From Flavobacteriales bacterium (lineage in GTDB: Bacteria; Bacteroidota; Bacteroidia; Flavobacteriales_F; PHOS-HE28): a DNA stretch of 11,806 nt. Position 1 is the stretch's first letter. Every line of letters starts with the position of its first letter. The notes below the pieces were generated by a model. That model was not told where the DNA came from, did no database searches, and saw nothing but the letters and a program-made list of their open reading frames with translations. The stretch covers positions 1 to 11,806 of the forward strand of contig JADZGG010000244.1 in NCBI GenBank assembly GCA_020854015.1, read 5' to 3'. Both the position numbers and the translations under genes were made by a program. This document shows, piece by piece, positions 1-6,544 of this stretch.

Positions 1-521
1 ACTTGCTGCGTGTGAATGGTTGGGCGGCTTTCGTGGTCATGGTCTGTCTCACCACCGTGAATTGGGACGGACTGATCGTACGCTTCAACCTCGCGCATTG
101 GAACCAGGGCGAGATCGATGTGGACAACTACCTCGCCATGAGCGATAAGGTGCTACCACTGCTCTATGCCGACCTTTCAAAGGTTGAGGCCCAAATGGCC
201 CATCACCGGGAGAACCGAGTGCGTTGGGTGGAGCATCTCGATCCGAGCACATTCCGCATGGACCTGGACCGCAAGCGGGAACGATTCCTTGAACGTTTCC
301 ATGTACAGGACTGGCGCAGCTGGACGCTCGCCGACCAGCGCACATACGAAGCGCTGAAGGCGAAAGGACTTGCCCACCTCCCCGAGCCACACGAACGCAC
401 TGAACAAGGGCTCAATGGGGTTACAGCAACGGCGGTTGTCGATGAGGGTCCGGTCGTGGCGCCTGTGGAAGAGGCCGTGGCAGTTGATGAGGCAGCCGTA
501 GGTTCAGAAGAACACAAGTGA
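1..521 (+). CDS. DUF4173/DUF4153-type membrane protein, C-terminal part
   Basis: The reading frame is open from the left edge, with codons in phase from base 3, so the true start lies outside the window. About 172 residues are visible. They begin with the end of a hydrophobic helix, followed by a stretch with N-W-D near residues 20-22 and the segment FNLAHWNQGEIDVDNYLAMS. That pattern (a helix end, an N-x-D..I..FNLA motif, then D-x-YL..S..LP) is typical of the C-terminus of the DUF4173/DUF4153 multi-pass membrane family, whose function is unknown. The tail from about residue 140 is low-complexity and rich in Val, Ala and Glu, probably disordered and cytoplasmic. The stop is 4 nt before the next start, which points to co-transcription with the following membrane and EEP genes. 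The family call is from memory of the motif, without a profile search. Confidence 0.75.
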   Translation, partial: LLRVNGWAAFVVMVCLTTVNWDGLIVRFNLAHWNQGEIDVDNYLAMSDKVLPLLYADLSKVEAQMAHHRENRVRWVEHLDPSTFRMDLDRKRERFLERFHVQDWRSWTLADQRTYEALKAKGLAHLPEPHERTEQGLNGVTATAVVDEGPVVAPVEEAVAVDEAAVGSEEHK

Positions 522-525
522 ACTG

Positions 526-1014
526 ATGACCAACACCGATCGGGCACGCCGCGAAGTGCGCTACTGGCTCTTGTTCTTTATCGTGGCCCTGTGGTTCAGC
601 GGGCTTACCGCGGTGCCGCTGGAGTGGGGTACGGCTTGGCTATCGGACCTGACACGTTCCTGGAGCGGCCCTTGGCATGGCTGGGCGGAACAAGCGGCGT
701 TGGCCATCGCTGATGTGGGACAACGCTATCCGTTCCTGTTCTATGGTACGGATTGGCTGGCGTTCGCGCATGTGGTGATCGGGTTGGCCTTCATCGGTCC
801 ACTGCGCGACCCGGTGCGGAACAAGTGGGTGATCGAATGGGGCCTCTGGTGCTGTCTGCTGGTGTTGCCGCTGGCCTTTCTCTGGGCACCGGTGCGCGGG
901 ATCCCCTTCTTCTGGCGCTGTGTCGACGCCTCCTTCGGGGTCATTGGGGCGGTACCGCTGTGGCGCGTGTGGATCTTGATAGGACGCATGGAGGAGAAGC
1001 CCGTCGACGCATGA
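526..1014 (+). CDS. Uncharacterised four-helix membrane protein
   Basis: A 162-residue protein that I do not recognise. It has four likely membrane segments, at about residues 14-32, 73-93, 103-121 and 131-152, separated by short loops rich in Trp, Arg and Pro. The N-terminus is short and basic. No signal peptide cleavage site, metal-binding motif or catalytic signature is visible. The start ATG lies 4 nt after the DUF4173-like stop, and the TGA overlaps the ATG of the EEP gene (ATGA at 1011-1014), so it sits inside a translationally coupled operon. It may be a small accessory subunit of the neighbouring membrane proteins, but that rests only on position. The gene itself is well supported by length, codon use and perfect operon spacing. 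Confidence 0.85.
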   Translation: MTNTDRARREVRYWLLFFIVALWFSGLTAVPLEWGTAWLSDLTRSWSGPWHGWAEQAALAIADVGQRYPFLFYGTDWLAFAHVVIGLAFIGPLRDPVRNKWVIEWGLWCCLLVLPLAFLWAPVRGIPFFWRCVDASFGVIGAVPLWRVWILIGRMEEKPVDA

Positions 1015-1934
1015 AGAAGCTGCTCATTCGAAAGGACCGTGATGTACTTGTTGCGGCCTTGATCCTAACGGTGGCCACAGGGCTGGCCTTTGCGCCCGAT
1101 GCCTTCCTTCCAATGCTGGCCCGGGCATTCCTGCTTGAATGGGTACTGGTCTTCGTAATCATACTGGCATGGGCCATATGGCGACGTCAAGCTTGGACCG
1201 GAGCAGCTTCCGCCATGGCCTGCTTGATGGTGTTGTTGCAGTTGGACGCGCCCGTGGCCCCATCCGTGTGGCAACGCACGGATGCCTCTCTCCGCGTGGC
1301 GCAGATGAACCTGCTGCAGCCGAACCGCAGACATGCGGAAGTGGTGCGCCTTGCGTTGGAGAGCGATGCGGATGTGATCTCGTTCCAAGAAGTGAGCGAG
1401 GCTTGGGCGGAAGTGCTGGAACAAGAGCTTGGGCAGACTTATCCATTCCATCGCATCGTACCCGGTGTCCACTGTTATGGGATCGCCTTGTTCAGTCGCC
1501 TGCCGGTTGAACGGTTGAACGTGCTGGTGCTGGAGGACACGCCAGTGATCGAAGCGGTGGTCAGCTCAAGCAAAGGTCCGGTGCGAGTGTTCAGTGTGCA
1601 TGCGAGTTCTCCAGGTTCTTGGAGCGATCATCGTCGGCGCAATGCCCAGTTGAAGCAGTTGTCCACCATTGTGAAAAGTGATGCCATGCCGACGGTGGTG
1701 GTAGGTGACCTCAACACCGTTGGCTGGGACAAGGCGATGTGGCGCCTGTGCGTGAACAGCGGTCTCCGCATAGGAACTTCTTCCACATCTCCCACATTCC
1801 CCTCGCTGTTCGGCCTCGCGCTGATCCCCATCGATCATCTCCTTGTGTCACCTGGAGCTGCGGTGGTGGCGAGTCGTACGTTCTTCATCCCTGGTTCCGA
1901 TCACCGAGGGCTCATCGTAGACGTTGCCACATGA
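1011..1934 (+). CDS. Membrane-anchored endonuclease/exonuclease/phosphatase (EEP) family protein
   Basis: A 307-residue protein with two parts. Residues 10-80 hold three hydrophobic helices. Residues 93-307 form an EEP (DNase I/AP endonuclease/inositol phosphatase fold) domain. The EEP hallmarks are all present: MN at 99-100, QE at 126-127 (metal-binding Glu127), a conserved-looking SVHA at 195-198, GDLN at 232-235, IDH at 274-276 and SDH at 296-298 (catalytic Asp297/His298). The family cleaves phosphodiester or phosphate-ester bonds with divalent metal; the substrate here (nucleic acid, lipid or other) cannot be read from sequence. The start at 1011 is chosen because it gives an ATGA overlap with the upstream gene and begins the membrane region; the frame stays open for 86 codons upstream, but that stretch lies inside the upstream gene. 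The next gene starts in the stop (ATGA at 1931-1934). With three N-terminal helices the catalytic domain probably lies outside the cytoplasm. Confidence 0.9.
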   Translation: MKKLLIRKDRDVLVAALILTVATGLAFAPDAFLPMLARAFLLEWVLVFVIILAWAIWRRQAWTGAASAMACLMVLLQLDAPVAPSVWQRTDASLRVAQMNLLQPNRRHAEVVRLALESDADVISFQEVSEAWAEVLEQELGQTYPFHRIVPGVHCYGIALFSRLPVERLNVLVLEDTPVIEAVVSSSKGPVRVFSVHASSPGSWSDHRRRNAQLKQLSTIVKSDAMPTVVVGDLNTVGWDKAMWRLCVNSGLRIGTSSTSPTFPSLFGLALIPIDHLLVSPGAAVVASRTFFIPGSDHRGLIVDVAT

Positions 1935-2659
1935 GCTTGCCCGTTCGCAATTGGAAAAAGTTGTTGCCTTGGATGACGGTTTACGCCATCGCCATGGCTT
2001 TTCTGGAAAGTGCCGTGGTCGTCGATCTGCGAGCGTTGTACTATCCAGTGGAGTTCACCTTTCCGATGGCTCCGATCGATCGGCGCATCGCTATCACGGA
2101 GCTGTTTCGCGAATTGGCGACCATGGTGATGCTTCTGGCACCGGGCGCCTTGCTCACACGCCGTGCCTTGGAGCGTTTCGCTTGGTTCATCTATTGCTTC
2201 GGTGTCTGGGACATCTTCTACTACGTGTTCCTCAAGGCGATCCTGAACTGGCCGGCAACGCTGTTGGACTGGGATATTCTCTTCCTCGTACCAGTGCCTT
2301 GGGTCGGGCCGGTGCTCGCGCCGGTGATCGTCTCATTGGGCATGATCCTGCTTGGCCTGGTGATCCTCCGTGCACGCGACCTAGAAGCCGATGCGACGAT
2401 CAGGCGTATGGAATGGACGATGTTCATCAGCGCTGCAATGATCATGCTCTACACGTTCGTAGAGGAGCCGCTGGCGCATGTGTGGGATGAGCACCGCCGG
2501 TCGTTCAGTGTGAATGGCAATGGCCCAGCCTTGGATCAACTGCGCGACTATATCCCGGAACGATTCCTGTGGGCGTTGTTCCTCGTCGGTGCCACCATCG
2601 GAACGGTGACCGTTCTGAGGCTTTGGCGACGGTGGGAGCGCGCACGGGTTGCCTCCTGA
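1931..2659 (+). CDS. Uncharacterised multi-pass membrane protein
   Basis: A 242-residue protein with about six hydrophobic helices, near residues 12-32, 60-75, 83-103, 115-146, 162-178 and 212-230. I recognise no named family, although the sequence has the look of a conserved one: the middle carries a dense polar/aromatic pattern, with GVWDIFYYVFLK at 91-102, NWP at 106-108, DWD at 113-115 and PVPWVGP at 121-127. Asp, Trp and Lys clustered in or beside membrane helices suggest a functional site, not a simple spacer. The ATG overlaps the EEP stop by 4 nt, so it is the last gene of the coupled set. An in-frame extension upstream to 1739 exists but lies within the EEP gene and is rejected. A helper or enzyme role with the EEP protein is possible from context only. 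Confidence 0.87.
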   Translation: MSLPVRNWKKLLPWMTVYAIAMAFLESAVVVDLRALYYPVEFTFPMAPIDRRIAITELFRELATMVMLLAPGALLTRRALERFAWFIYCFGVWDIFYYVFLKAILNWPATLLDWDILFLVPVPWVGPVLAPVIVSLGMILLGLVILRARDLEADATIRRMEWTMFISAAMIMLYTFVEEPLAHVWDEHRRSFSVNGNGPALDQLRDYIPERFLWALFLVGATIGTVTVLRLWRRWERARVAS

Positions 2660-2729
2660 ACCACCCATCAGCACTGAAATAAATTGAAACATCCCGGACA
2701 CAACCCCGTTCAAAGGGTGCGTCTTAGAG

Positions 2730-3053
2730 ATGGAAACACGTCAAAAAATGGTCGCTGAAGCCAGACTCTTCGTCCGGTTGGGCCTAATGGCCTTCCTGGG
2801 CTTCGCCTTCTACTACGCACACCTGTTCTTCGGGTTCTTCGGCAATGCCTTCCTCTTCAAGGCTTTGGCCGTGGTCTTCCTTTTCGCCGCCGTACCCTTG
2901 CCCATCATCGCGGTGAATAACAAGAAGTTGTTCCCTGAGCTTGGCGGCAGCGGCAAGCAAGTGCTGACCCTGGCCACGGTGCTCCTACTGGTGCACCACT
3001 TCATGATGACCTTCGTGTTCGTGATGTTCTTGCAACAAGGCCATAACGGCTGA
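2730..3053 (+). CDS. Small uncharacterised membrane protein
   Basis: A 107-residue protein with three hydrophobic segments, at about residues 14-36, 41-62 and 78-101. The N-terminus is basic and the loop between helices two and three (63-77) is hydrophilic, with a NNKK pair of polar residues. The first helix region is very aromatic (many Phe and Tyr). No catalytic or binding motif is visible and I cannot name a family. It starts 70 nt after the preceding operon, so it may have its own promoter, though I found no convincing Bacteroidota TAnnTTTG box in the gap. It ends upstream of the structured stretch and terminator at 3054-3242. The gene is credible because the frame is closed around a coherent membrane topology and the opposite strand has no better candidate. 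Confidence 0.75.
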   Translation: METRQKMVAEARLFVRLGLMAFLGFAFYYAHLFFGFFGNAFLFKALAVVFLFAAVPLPIIAVNNKKLFPELGGSGKQVLTLATVLLLVHHFMMTFVFVMFLQQGHNG

Positions 3054-3061
3054 ACAATTTT

Positions 3062-3242
3062 TCCACGAACGCAACCTTCGGAACGCCCTTTGCGTTGAAC
3101 CATCAAACACCGGCCCGTAAGCCGGAGAACGCATCCCTGATCACAGGAGGAACAAGAGCCTAAGCGCAGAAAAACGCCTCTGTCCGAGCCCGTAAGCGAA
3201 GAGATCGGGAATTTACGAAGCCCGCCCTGTAAGGCGGGCTTC
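3062..3242 (+). ncRNA. Candidate structured small RNA or structured 3' UTR
   Basis: This stretch between convergent genes has several complementary segments. AACGCAA at 3068-3074 can pair with TTGCGTT at 3090-3096. CCGGC at 3110-3114 pairs with GCCGG at 3121-3125 around a six-base loop. CCC-T-GATC at 3135-3142 pairs with GATCGGG at 3203-3209 with one bulge. Immediately inside, ACAGGAGG at 3143-3150 pairs with CCTCTGT at 3177-3183 with one bulge. The 10-mer GCCCGTAAGC occurs twice, at 3113-3122 and 3188-3197. The unit ends with a strong hairpin terminator at 3217-3242. No start codon with a plausible reading frame stands out. It cannot be the 5' leader of either neighbour. I checked by eye for SRP RNA, tmRNA and RNase P signatures and saw none; 6S RNA is not excluded. 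Strand is inferred from the T-run after the terminator. Confidence 0.35.
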
Positions 3243-3249
3243 ACCTTTT
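3217..3249 (+). terminator. Intrinsic terminator, probably bidirectional
   Basis: A perfect 10-bp inverted repeat, GAAGCCCGCC at 3217-3226 and GGCGGGCTTC at 3233-3242, closes on a six-base loop (CTGTAA). On the + strand it is followed by ACC and four T residues (3246-3249). It lies between genes converging from both sides, so it can end transcripts of the small membrane protein (or a small RNA) on the + strand and of the SulP/DUF2490 operon on the - strand. The T-tract is short, so efficiency is uncertain; the stem itself is strong and GC-rich. Confidence 0.75.
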
Positions 3250-3259
3250 CAGCAGTTCG

Positions 3260-4057
3260 CTAATGGGCCGAAGGTGCTTCTTTCTTTCGCAGGTCGAGGT
3301 TGTACACCAGCACGAGGTGCACGGTCGAGTTGCATTCAAGCAGGTCCGCTCCGTTCGCAGCGCCGGGGCGTTCGATCACTTGGTATAGGTAGCCGAGCAT
3401 CACGTTCAGGGGCTTGCTTGCCTGGTAACCCAGCAACCCCGACAGGCGGTTCTGGTTGATGTAGTCCAGACGCTGTGAATCACCGAAGTTCAAGAACAAC
3501 TCATCGTAAAAGTTGGCATTGAACACGCCGGGTTCCACTTTCTGGTGCTTTCCAAGAGGCACGGTCAGCCACACACGCGTACGGAACCGGCTCTGGTACA
3601 CGTAGGAATCGAATATTCCTTCTACGGGATCGTCCAACGAAGGGGTCAACTTCGCCATGAACCGCTCTTCCATGCGGAAGCGGTAGGCCAGCTTCGTGCG
3701 CCCGATCACCTGAGTGAGCTGTACTTGCTGGAAAATGTGATGCTCCCAGTTGCCGAACTTGATCGGAAAGGCCCCGTAAGCGTAGTTGTGATAGTAACTG
3801 TAGCCAAGGGTGAACATCACCTCGTCATTCAAGTGGTAGTTCACGGCCGGACGCAGAAGCAGTTGCTGCCAGTTGGCCCCCATATCAGCCCGGCGGATGT
3901 GCGCTTCGGTGTGGAAACTCCAATGCTGGTTCACACGATGGTCGCCCCAGTGTGAGATCCACAGGTTCGCGTTCGGGTCCGCTATGCGCTGGGCACGAAC
4001 CGTCGTTGACAAATAAAGCAGCCCGGCAAGGACGGGAAGGATCTTCCTGAGATGCAT
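3260..4057 (-). CDS. DUF2490 family outer-membrane-type protein
   Basis: A 265-residue protein with an N-terminal signal peptide: basic start, hydrophobic core at about residues 6-18, and a likely cleavage after VRAQ near residue 23. The mature part has the alternating aromatic pattern of a beta-barrel. Features match DUF2490: a W-x-SHWGDHRV stretch early in the mature protein, repeated W/Y-rich strands, RFRMEERF at about 127-134, an N-x-N-x-YDELF-like segment near 200-208, and a final strand ending VLVYNLDL. Several DUF2490 members are thought to be outer-membrane barrels of unknown function. The start is 17 nt after the SulP stop, so the pair probably forms one transcript, suggesting an envelope partner to an inner-membrane anion transporter. 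The 3' end faces the bidirectional terminator at 3217-3242. Confidence 0.85.
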   Translation of the reverse strand: MHLRKILPVLAGLLYLSTTVRAQRIADPNANLWISHWGDHRVNQHWSFHTEAHIRRADMGANWQQLLLRPAVNYHLNDEVMFTLGYSYYHNYAYGAFPIKFGNWEHHIFQQVQLTQVIGRTKLAYRFRMEERFMAKLTPSLDDPVEGIFDSYVYQSRFRTRVWLTVPLGKHQKVEPGVFNANFYDELFLNFGDSQRLDYINQNRLSGLLGYQASKPLNVMLGYLYQVIERPGAANGADLLECNSTVHLVLVYNLDLRKKEAPSAH

Positions 4058-4074
4058 GTTCGCGAAGGTCGTGT

Positions 4075-5706
4075 CTAGTACACGGGTTTCTTCTTGCCCT
4101 TGCGCGCGGAGAGCGGATGTTGTGATCGCGGGATCAGATGTCCCATTTCCTCCAGCTCCATGGAGCCACCTGCGCGGTTGTAGCGTTCCTGGTAAGTGTG
4201 CAGGTGTTCCATGACCGTGTGATCAACGAGCGTTGTGTTGTCGAAGTTCACGCGTACGTCCTTGCCCGGTGGGATCTGGTCCAGCTGGCTCTTCAGGGAA
4301 AGGTAGTTGCTGAAAATGGCCACATTGTGGATGTCGACCTGGAATCGGTCAACGATGGCCTCGTAGTGAACGTTGACCTTGGGGCGGAAGAGGGAACGCA
4401 GGGGCGCGCCACGGAACAAATGAATGATGATCTTTAAGAGAATGCCACTGAACACGCCAATGATCAGGTCTGTCGCCAGGGTGATCACCAAAGTGGTTAT
4501 GAAGATGGCGAGCTGTTCGGAGCCGATGTGCAGTGTGTGTTTGAAGTGCTGCGGTGCCGCAAGCCGGTAGCCGGTGAACATCAGTATGGCTGCGAGCGAA
4601 GCCAGTGGAATGCTATGGATCAAGGTCGGGAATGCTGCTACGAACACCAGCAGGAACAGGCCGTGGAAGAAATTCGACCAACGCGTGCGCCCACCGTTGT
4701 TCACGTTCGCGCTGCTACGAACGATCTCTGCGATCATGGGTAGGCCGCCGATCAGCCCGGAAAGGGCGCTGCCAGCACCAACAGCGCTCAGGTCCTTGTT
4801 CAGGTCGCTTTCACGCTTGAAAGGGTCCAGCTTGTCCACAGCTTTCGCGCTCAAGAGCGACTCGATGCCTTGCACCAAGGTGATGCTGATCACTGCCATA
4901 GCGAAAGCCTTGCTGAACACATTTGAGAAATCCGGGAAGACGACCCCATCGAGCACGCGTTCCGGCAATGTCACAAGGAACTTGGGCCCCAAGGTGTACT
5001 CATGTCCGTCCAGAAAGAGGTACTTGTGCTCGTGCTCGAGATCGAAGTAGTGGGCCAGGGCCATACCGACAAGGACCACTACCATCGGAGCGGGGATCAT
5101 CTTCACGTACTTGTTCTTGATCACAGGCAGCACGATCATGATCAACAAACTGACCAGACCGATGAAGGCCACTTCCGGGTTCAGCAGCCCGATGCTCTTC
5201 GGGATCTCCAACAAGAGCTCCAAGGGTTCTTTCGCTGAAGGCTTCACACCCAACGCCACATGGATCTGCTTGGAGAAGATGATGATACCGATGGCCGCGA
5301 GCATGCCGTGCACCGCGCTGGAAGGGAAGATATCCCCCAAACGCCCGGCCTTCAGTCGGCCAAGTACGAAGAGGATGACACCTGAGACGACCACTGCTGC
5401 CAACATGGATCGGTAACCCGCCATCGGATCGCCATGGCCCAGACTCTCCACCGCTCCCAGTATCACTACGATAAGCCCTGCAGCAGGCCCATTTATCGTA
5501 ACATAGCTACCGCTGATCTGTGACACGATCAAGCCCCCGACCACCGCCGCAATGATGCCAGCCATGGGCGGCACACCCGAGGCCAACGCGATCCCCAAGC
5601 ACAGCGGCAGGGCTATCAGGAATACAATGAAACCCGATACCAGGTCCGTTTGCCAGTTCTCCTTCAAGCCTTGCAGCCTGTCCTTCGGGATCTTCAATTC
5701 GCTCAT
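4075..5706 (-). CDS. SulP family inorganic anion transporter
   Basis: A 543-residue SulP/SLC26-type inner-membrane transporter, of normal length for the family. Residues 20-430 hold the transmembrane transport domain, with the family-like start DLVSGFIVFLIALPLCLGIA at 21-40, GSYVTINGPAAGL at 66-78, IFPSSAVHGMLAAIG at 126-140 and GGLPMIAEIVRSSANVNNG at 320-338. Residues about 445-525 form a STAS-like cytoplasmic domain (NFDNTTLVDHTVMEHL near 487-502). No fused carbonic anhydrase domain is present. Family substrates include sulfate, bicarbonate and other anions; which one is carried here cannot be decided. The start at 5706 is preferred because the protein then opens with the usual short basic N-terminus; the frame extends 39 codons further to 5823, but that stretch does not look like SulP. 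DUF2490 follows 17 nt downstream and a two-component system is divergent. Confidence 0.93.
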   Translation of the reverse strand: MSELKIPKDRLQGLKENWQTDLVSGFIVFLIALPLCLGIALASGVPPMAGIIAAVVGGLIVSQISGSYVTINGPAAGLIVVILGAVESLGHGDPMAGYRSMLAAVVVSGVILFVLGRLKAGRLGDIFPSSAVHGMLAAIGIIIFSKQIHVALGVKPSAKEPLELLLEIPKSIGLLNPEVAFIGLVSLLIMIVLPVIKNKYVKMIPAPMVVVLVGMALAHYFDLEHEHKYLFLDGHEYTLGPKFLVTLPERVLDGVVFPDFSNVFSKAFAMAVISITLVQGIESLLSAKAVDKLDPFKRESDLNKDLSAVGAGSALSGLIGGLPMIAEIVRSSANVNNGGRTRWSNFFHGLFLLVFVAAFPTLIHSIPLASLAAILMFTGYRLAAPQHFKHTLHIGSEQLAIFITTLVITLATDLIIGVFSGILLKIIIHLFRGAPLRSLFRPKVNVHYEAIVDRFQVDIHNVAIFSNYLSLKSQLDQIPPGKDVRVNFDNTTLVDHTVMEHLHTYQERYNRAGGSMELEEMGHLIPRSQHPLSARKGKKKPVY

Positions 5707-5860
5707 GTTCGCATGGTCGATCAGCGCAGAAGGGGGATCTCCCGAGTGCGGCACAAAGCTTCCCGACCCTTCTAAGCAGAGGCTAAGGGCCACATTAAAA
5801 GGTGATGAGATCATGTAACTCAAGACATACCTCGGGGGCCTTGGGTTCTACCTTCGGCCC
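5707..5860. promoter_or_regulatory. Shared divergent upstream region (SulP operon / two-component system)
   Basis: This 154-bp gap separates two divergent transcription units, so it should hold both promoters and any operator for the response regulator. Using the Bacteroidota -7 consensus TAnnTTTG, I see only one-mismatch candidates: TACCTTCG at 5849-5856 on the + strand (which would give an almost leaderless regulator mRNA) and AAGCTTTG on the - strand at 5761-5754 (giving a leader of roughly 45 nt for SulP). Neither has a clear TTG at the usual -33 spacing, so both are weak. No convincing direct repeat typical of OmpR-family binding was found by eye. Confidence 0.35.
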
Positions 5861-6544
5861 ATGCGGGCATTGGTCGTTGAGGATGAGCCTAAGGTGGCGT
5901 CCTTCATTGCGAAGGAGCTTCAATCACATGCCTTCGCTGTGGATGTGGCCACCAACGGCGTGGACGGGGAGCAACTGGCGCGCACACACGCTTACGATGT
6001 GATCCTGCTCGACTGGATGGTGCCCCGCAAAAGCGGCCTTGAAGTGTGCCGCTCACTGCGCAAAGACATGCCGCACGTGCCGATCCTGATGCTTACAGCT
6101 CTGGACGGTGTCGAGGACCAGGTGAGCAGTTTGCAGGCCGGTGCTGATGACTACCTCGCGAAGCCTTTCGACCTGTCCGTATTGATGGCGCGCATCCAAG
6201 CTCTGCTGCGGCGGGTCCGCGGGTCAAGGGAATCCGGTTCTCACCTGGTCTGTGGAGACCTTACGCTCGACCACGAAGCGCGCTCAGTGAAGCGTGCCGG
6301 ACAAGAGATCCGCTTGACCGCACGGGAGTACTCACTACTTCGCTTTCTGCTGATGCGCAAGGGAAGGGTCACCACCCGCATGGAGATCTTGGAGCAGGTT
6401 TGGGACACCCTGTTCGATACGGAGACCAACGTGGTCGACGTCTACATCAACATGATCCGTAAGAAGGTGGACAAGCCTTTCGGTGAGAAGCTGATCCATA
6501 CCGTGACCGGCATGGGGTACGTGATGAAGGACCCAGGTGCATGA
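5861..6544 (+). CDS. OmpR-family two-component response regulator
   Basis: A 227-residue regulator with a receiver domain (residues 1-118) and a winged-helix DNA-binding domain (about 128-225). Receiver landmarks are intact: acidic pair E7/D8, phosphoacceptor D51 within LLDWMVP, T79 in LMLTA, and K101 in AKPF. The effector domain shows the typical LTAREYSLLRFLL at the start, the R-x-x-ILEQVWD segment, and the recognition and wing end VDVYINMIRKK...IHTVTGMGYV. The family binds DNA as a dimer after phosphorylation by its partner kinase. The next gene, a histidine kinase, starts in the stop codon (ATGA at 6541-6544), so the two are coupled. Sequence style resembles CusR/CzcR-like regulators, but the signal cannot be read from it. 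The divergent SulP operon is the obvious nearby candidate target. Confidence 0.95.
   Translation: MRALVVEDEPKVASFIAKELQSHAFAVDVATNGVDGEQLARTHAYDVILLDWMVPRKSGLEVCRSLRKDMPHVPILMLTALDGVEDQVSSLQAGADDYLAKPFDLSVLMARIQALLRRVRGSRESGSHLVCGDLTLDHEARSVKRAGQEIRLTAREYSLLRFLLMRKGRVTTRMEILEQVWDTLFDTETNVVDVYINMIRKKVDKPFGEKLIHTVTGMGYVMKDPGA

Noticed and set aside
753..1010. In-frame upstream extension of the EEP gene.
   Set aside because: It lies within the upstream membrane protein gene in another frame and reads as arginine-rich nonsense; the ATGA overlap at 1011 is the better start.
3773..3781. A further CCCGTAAGC copy matching the repeat in the 3054-3259 region.
   Set aside because: It falls inside the DUF2490 coding sequence and reads as normal codons; a 9-base match is probably chance.
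3545..3955. A 136-codon + strand open frame antisense to DUF2490.
   Set aside because: The minus-strand protein has a signal peptide and family motifs; the antisense translation shows no domain.
5707..5823. 39-codon upstream extension of the SulP gene.
   Set aside because: Its sequence is unlike SulP N-termini and would use most of the divergent promoter region; the start at 5706 gives the expected protein.
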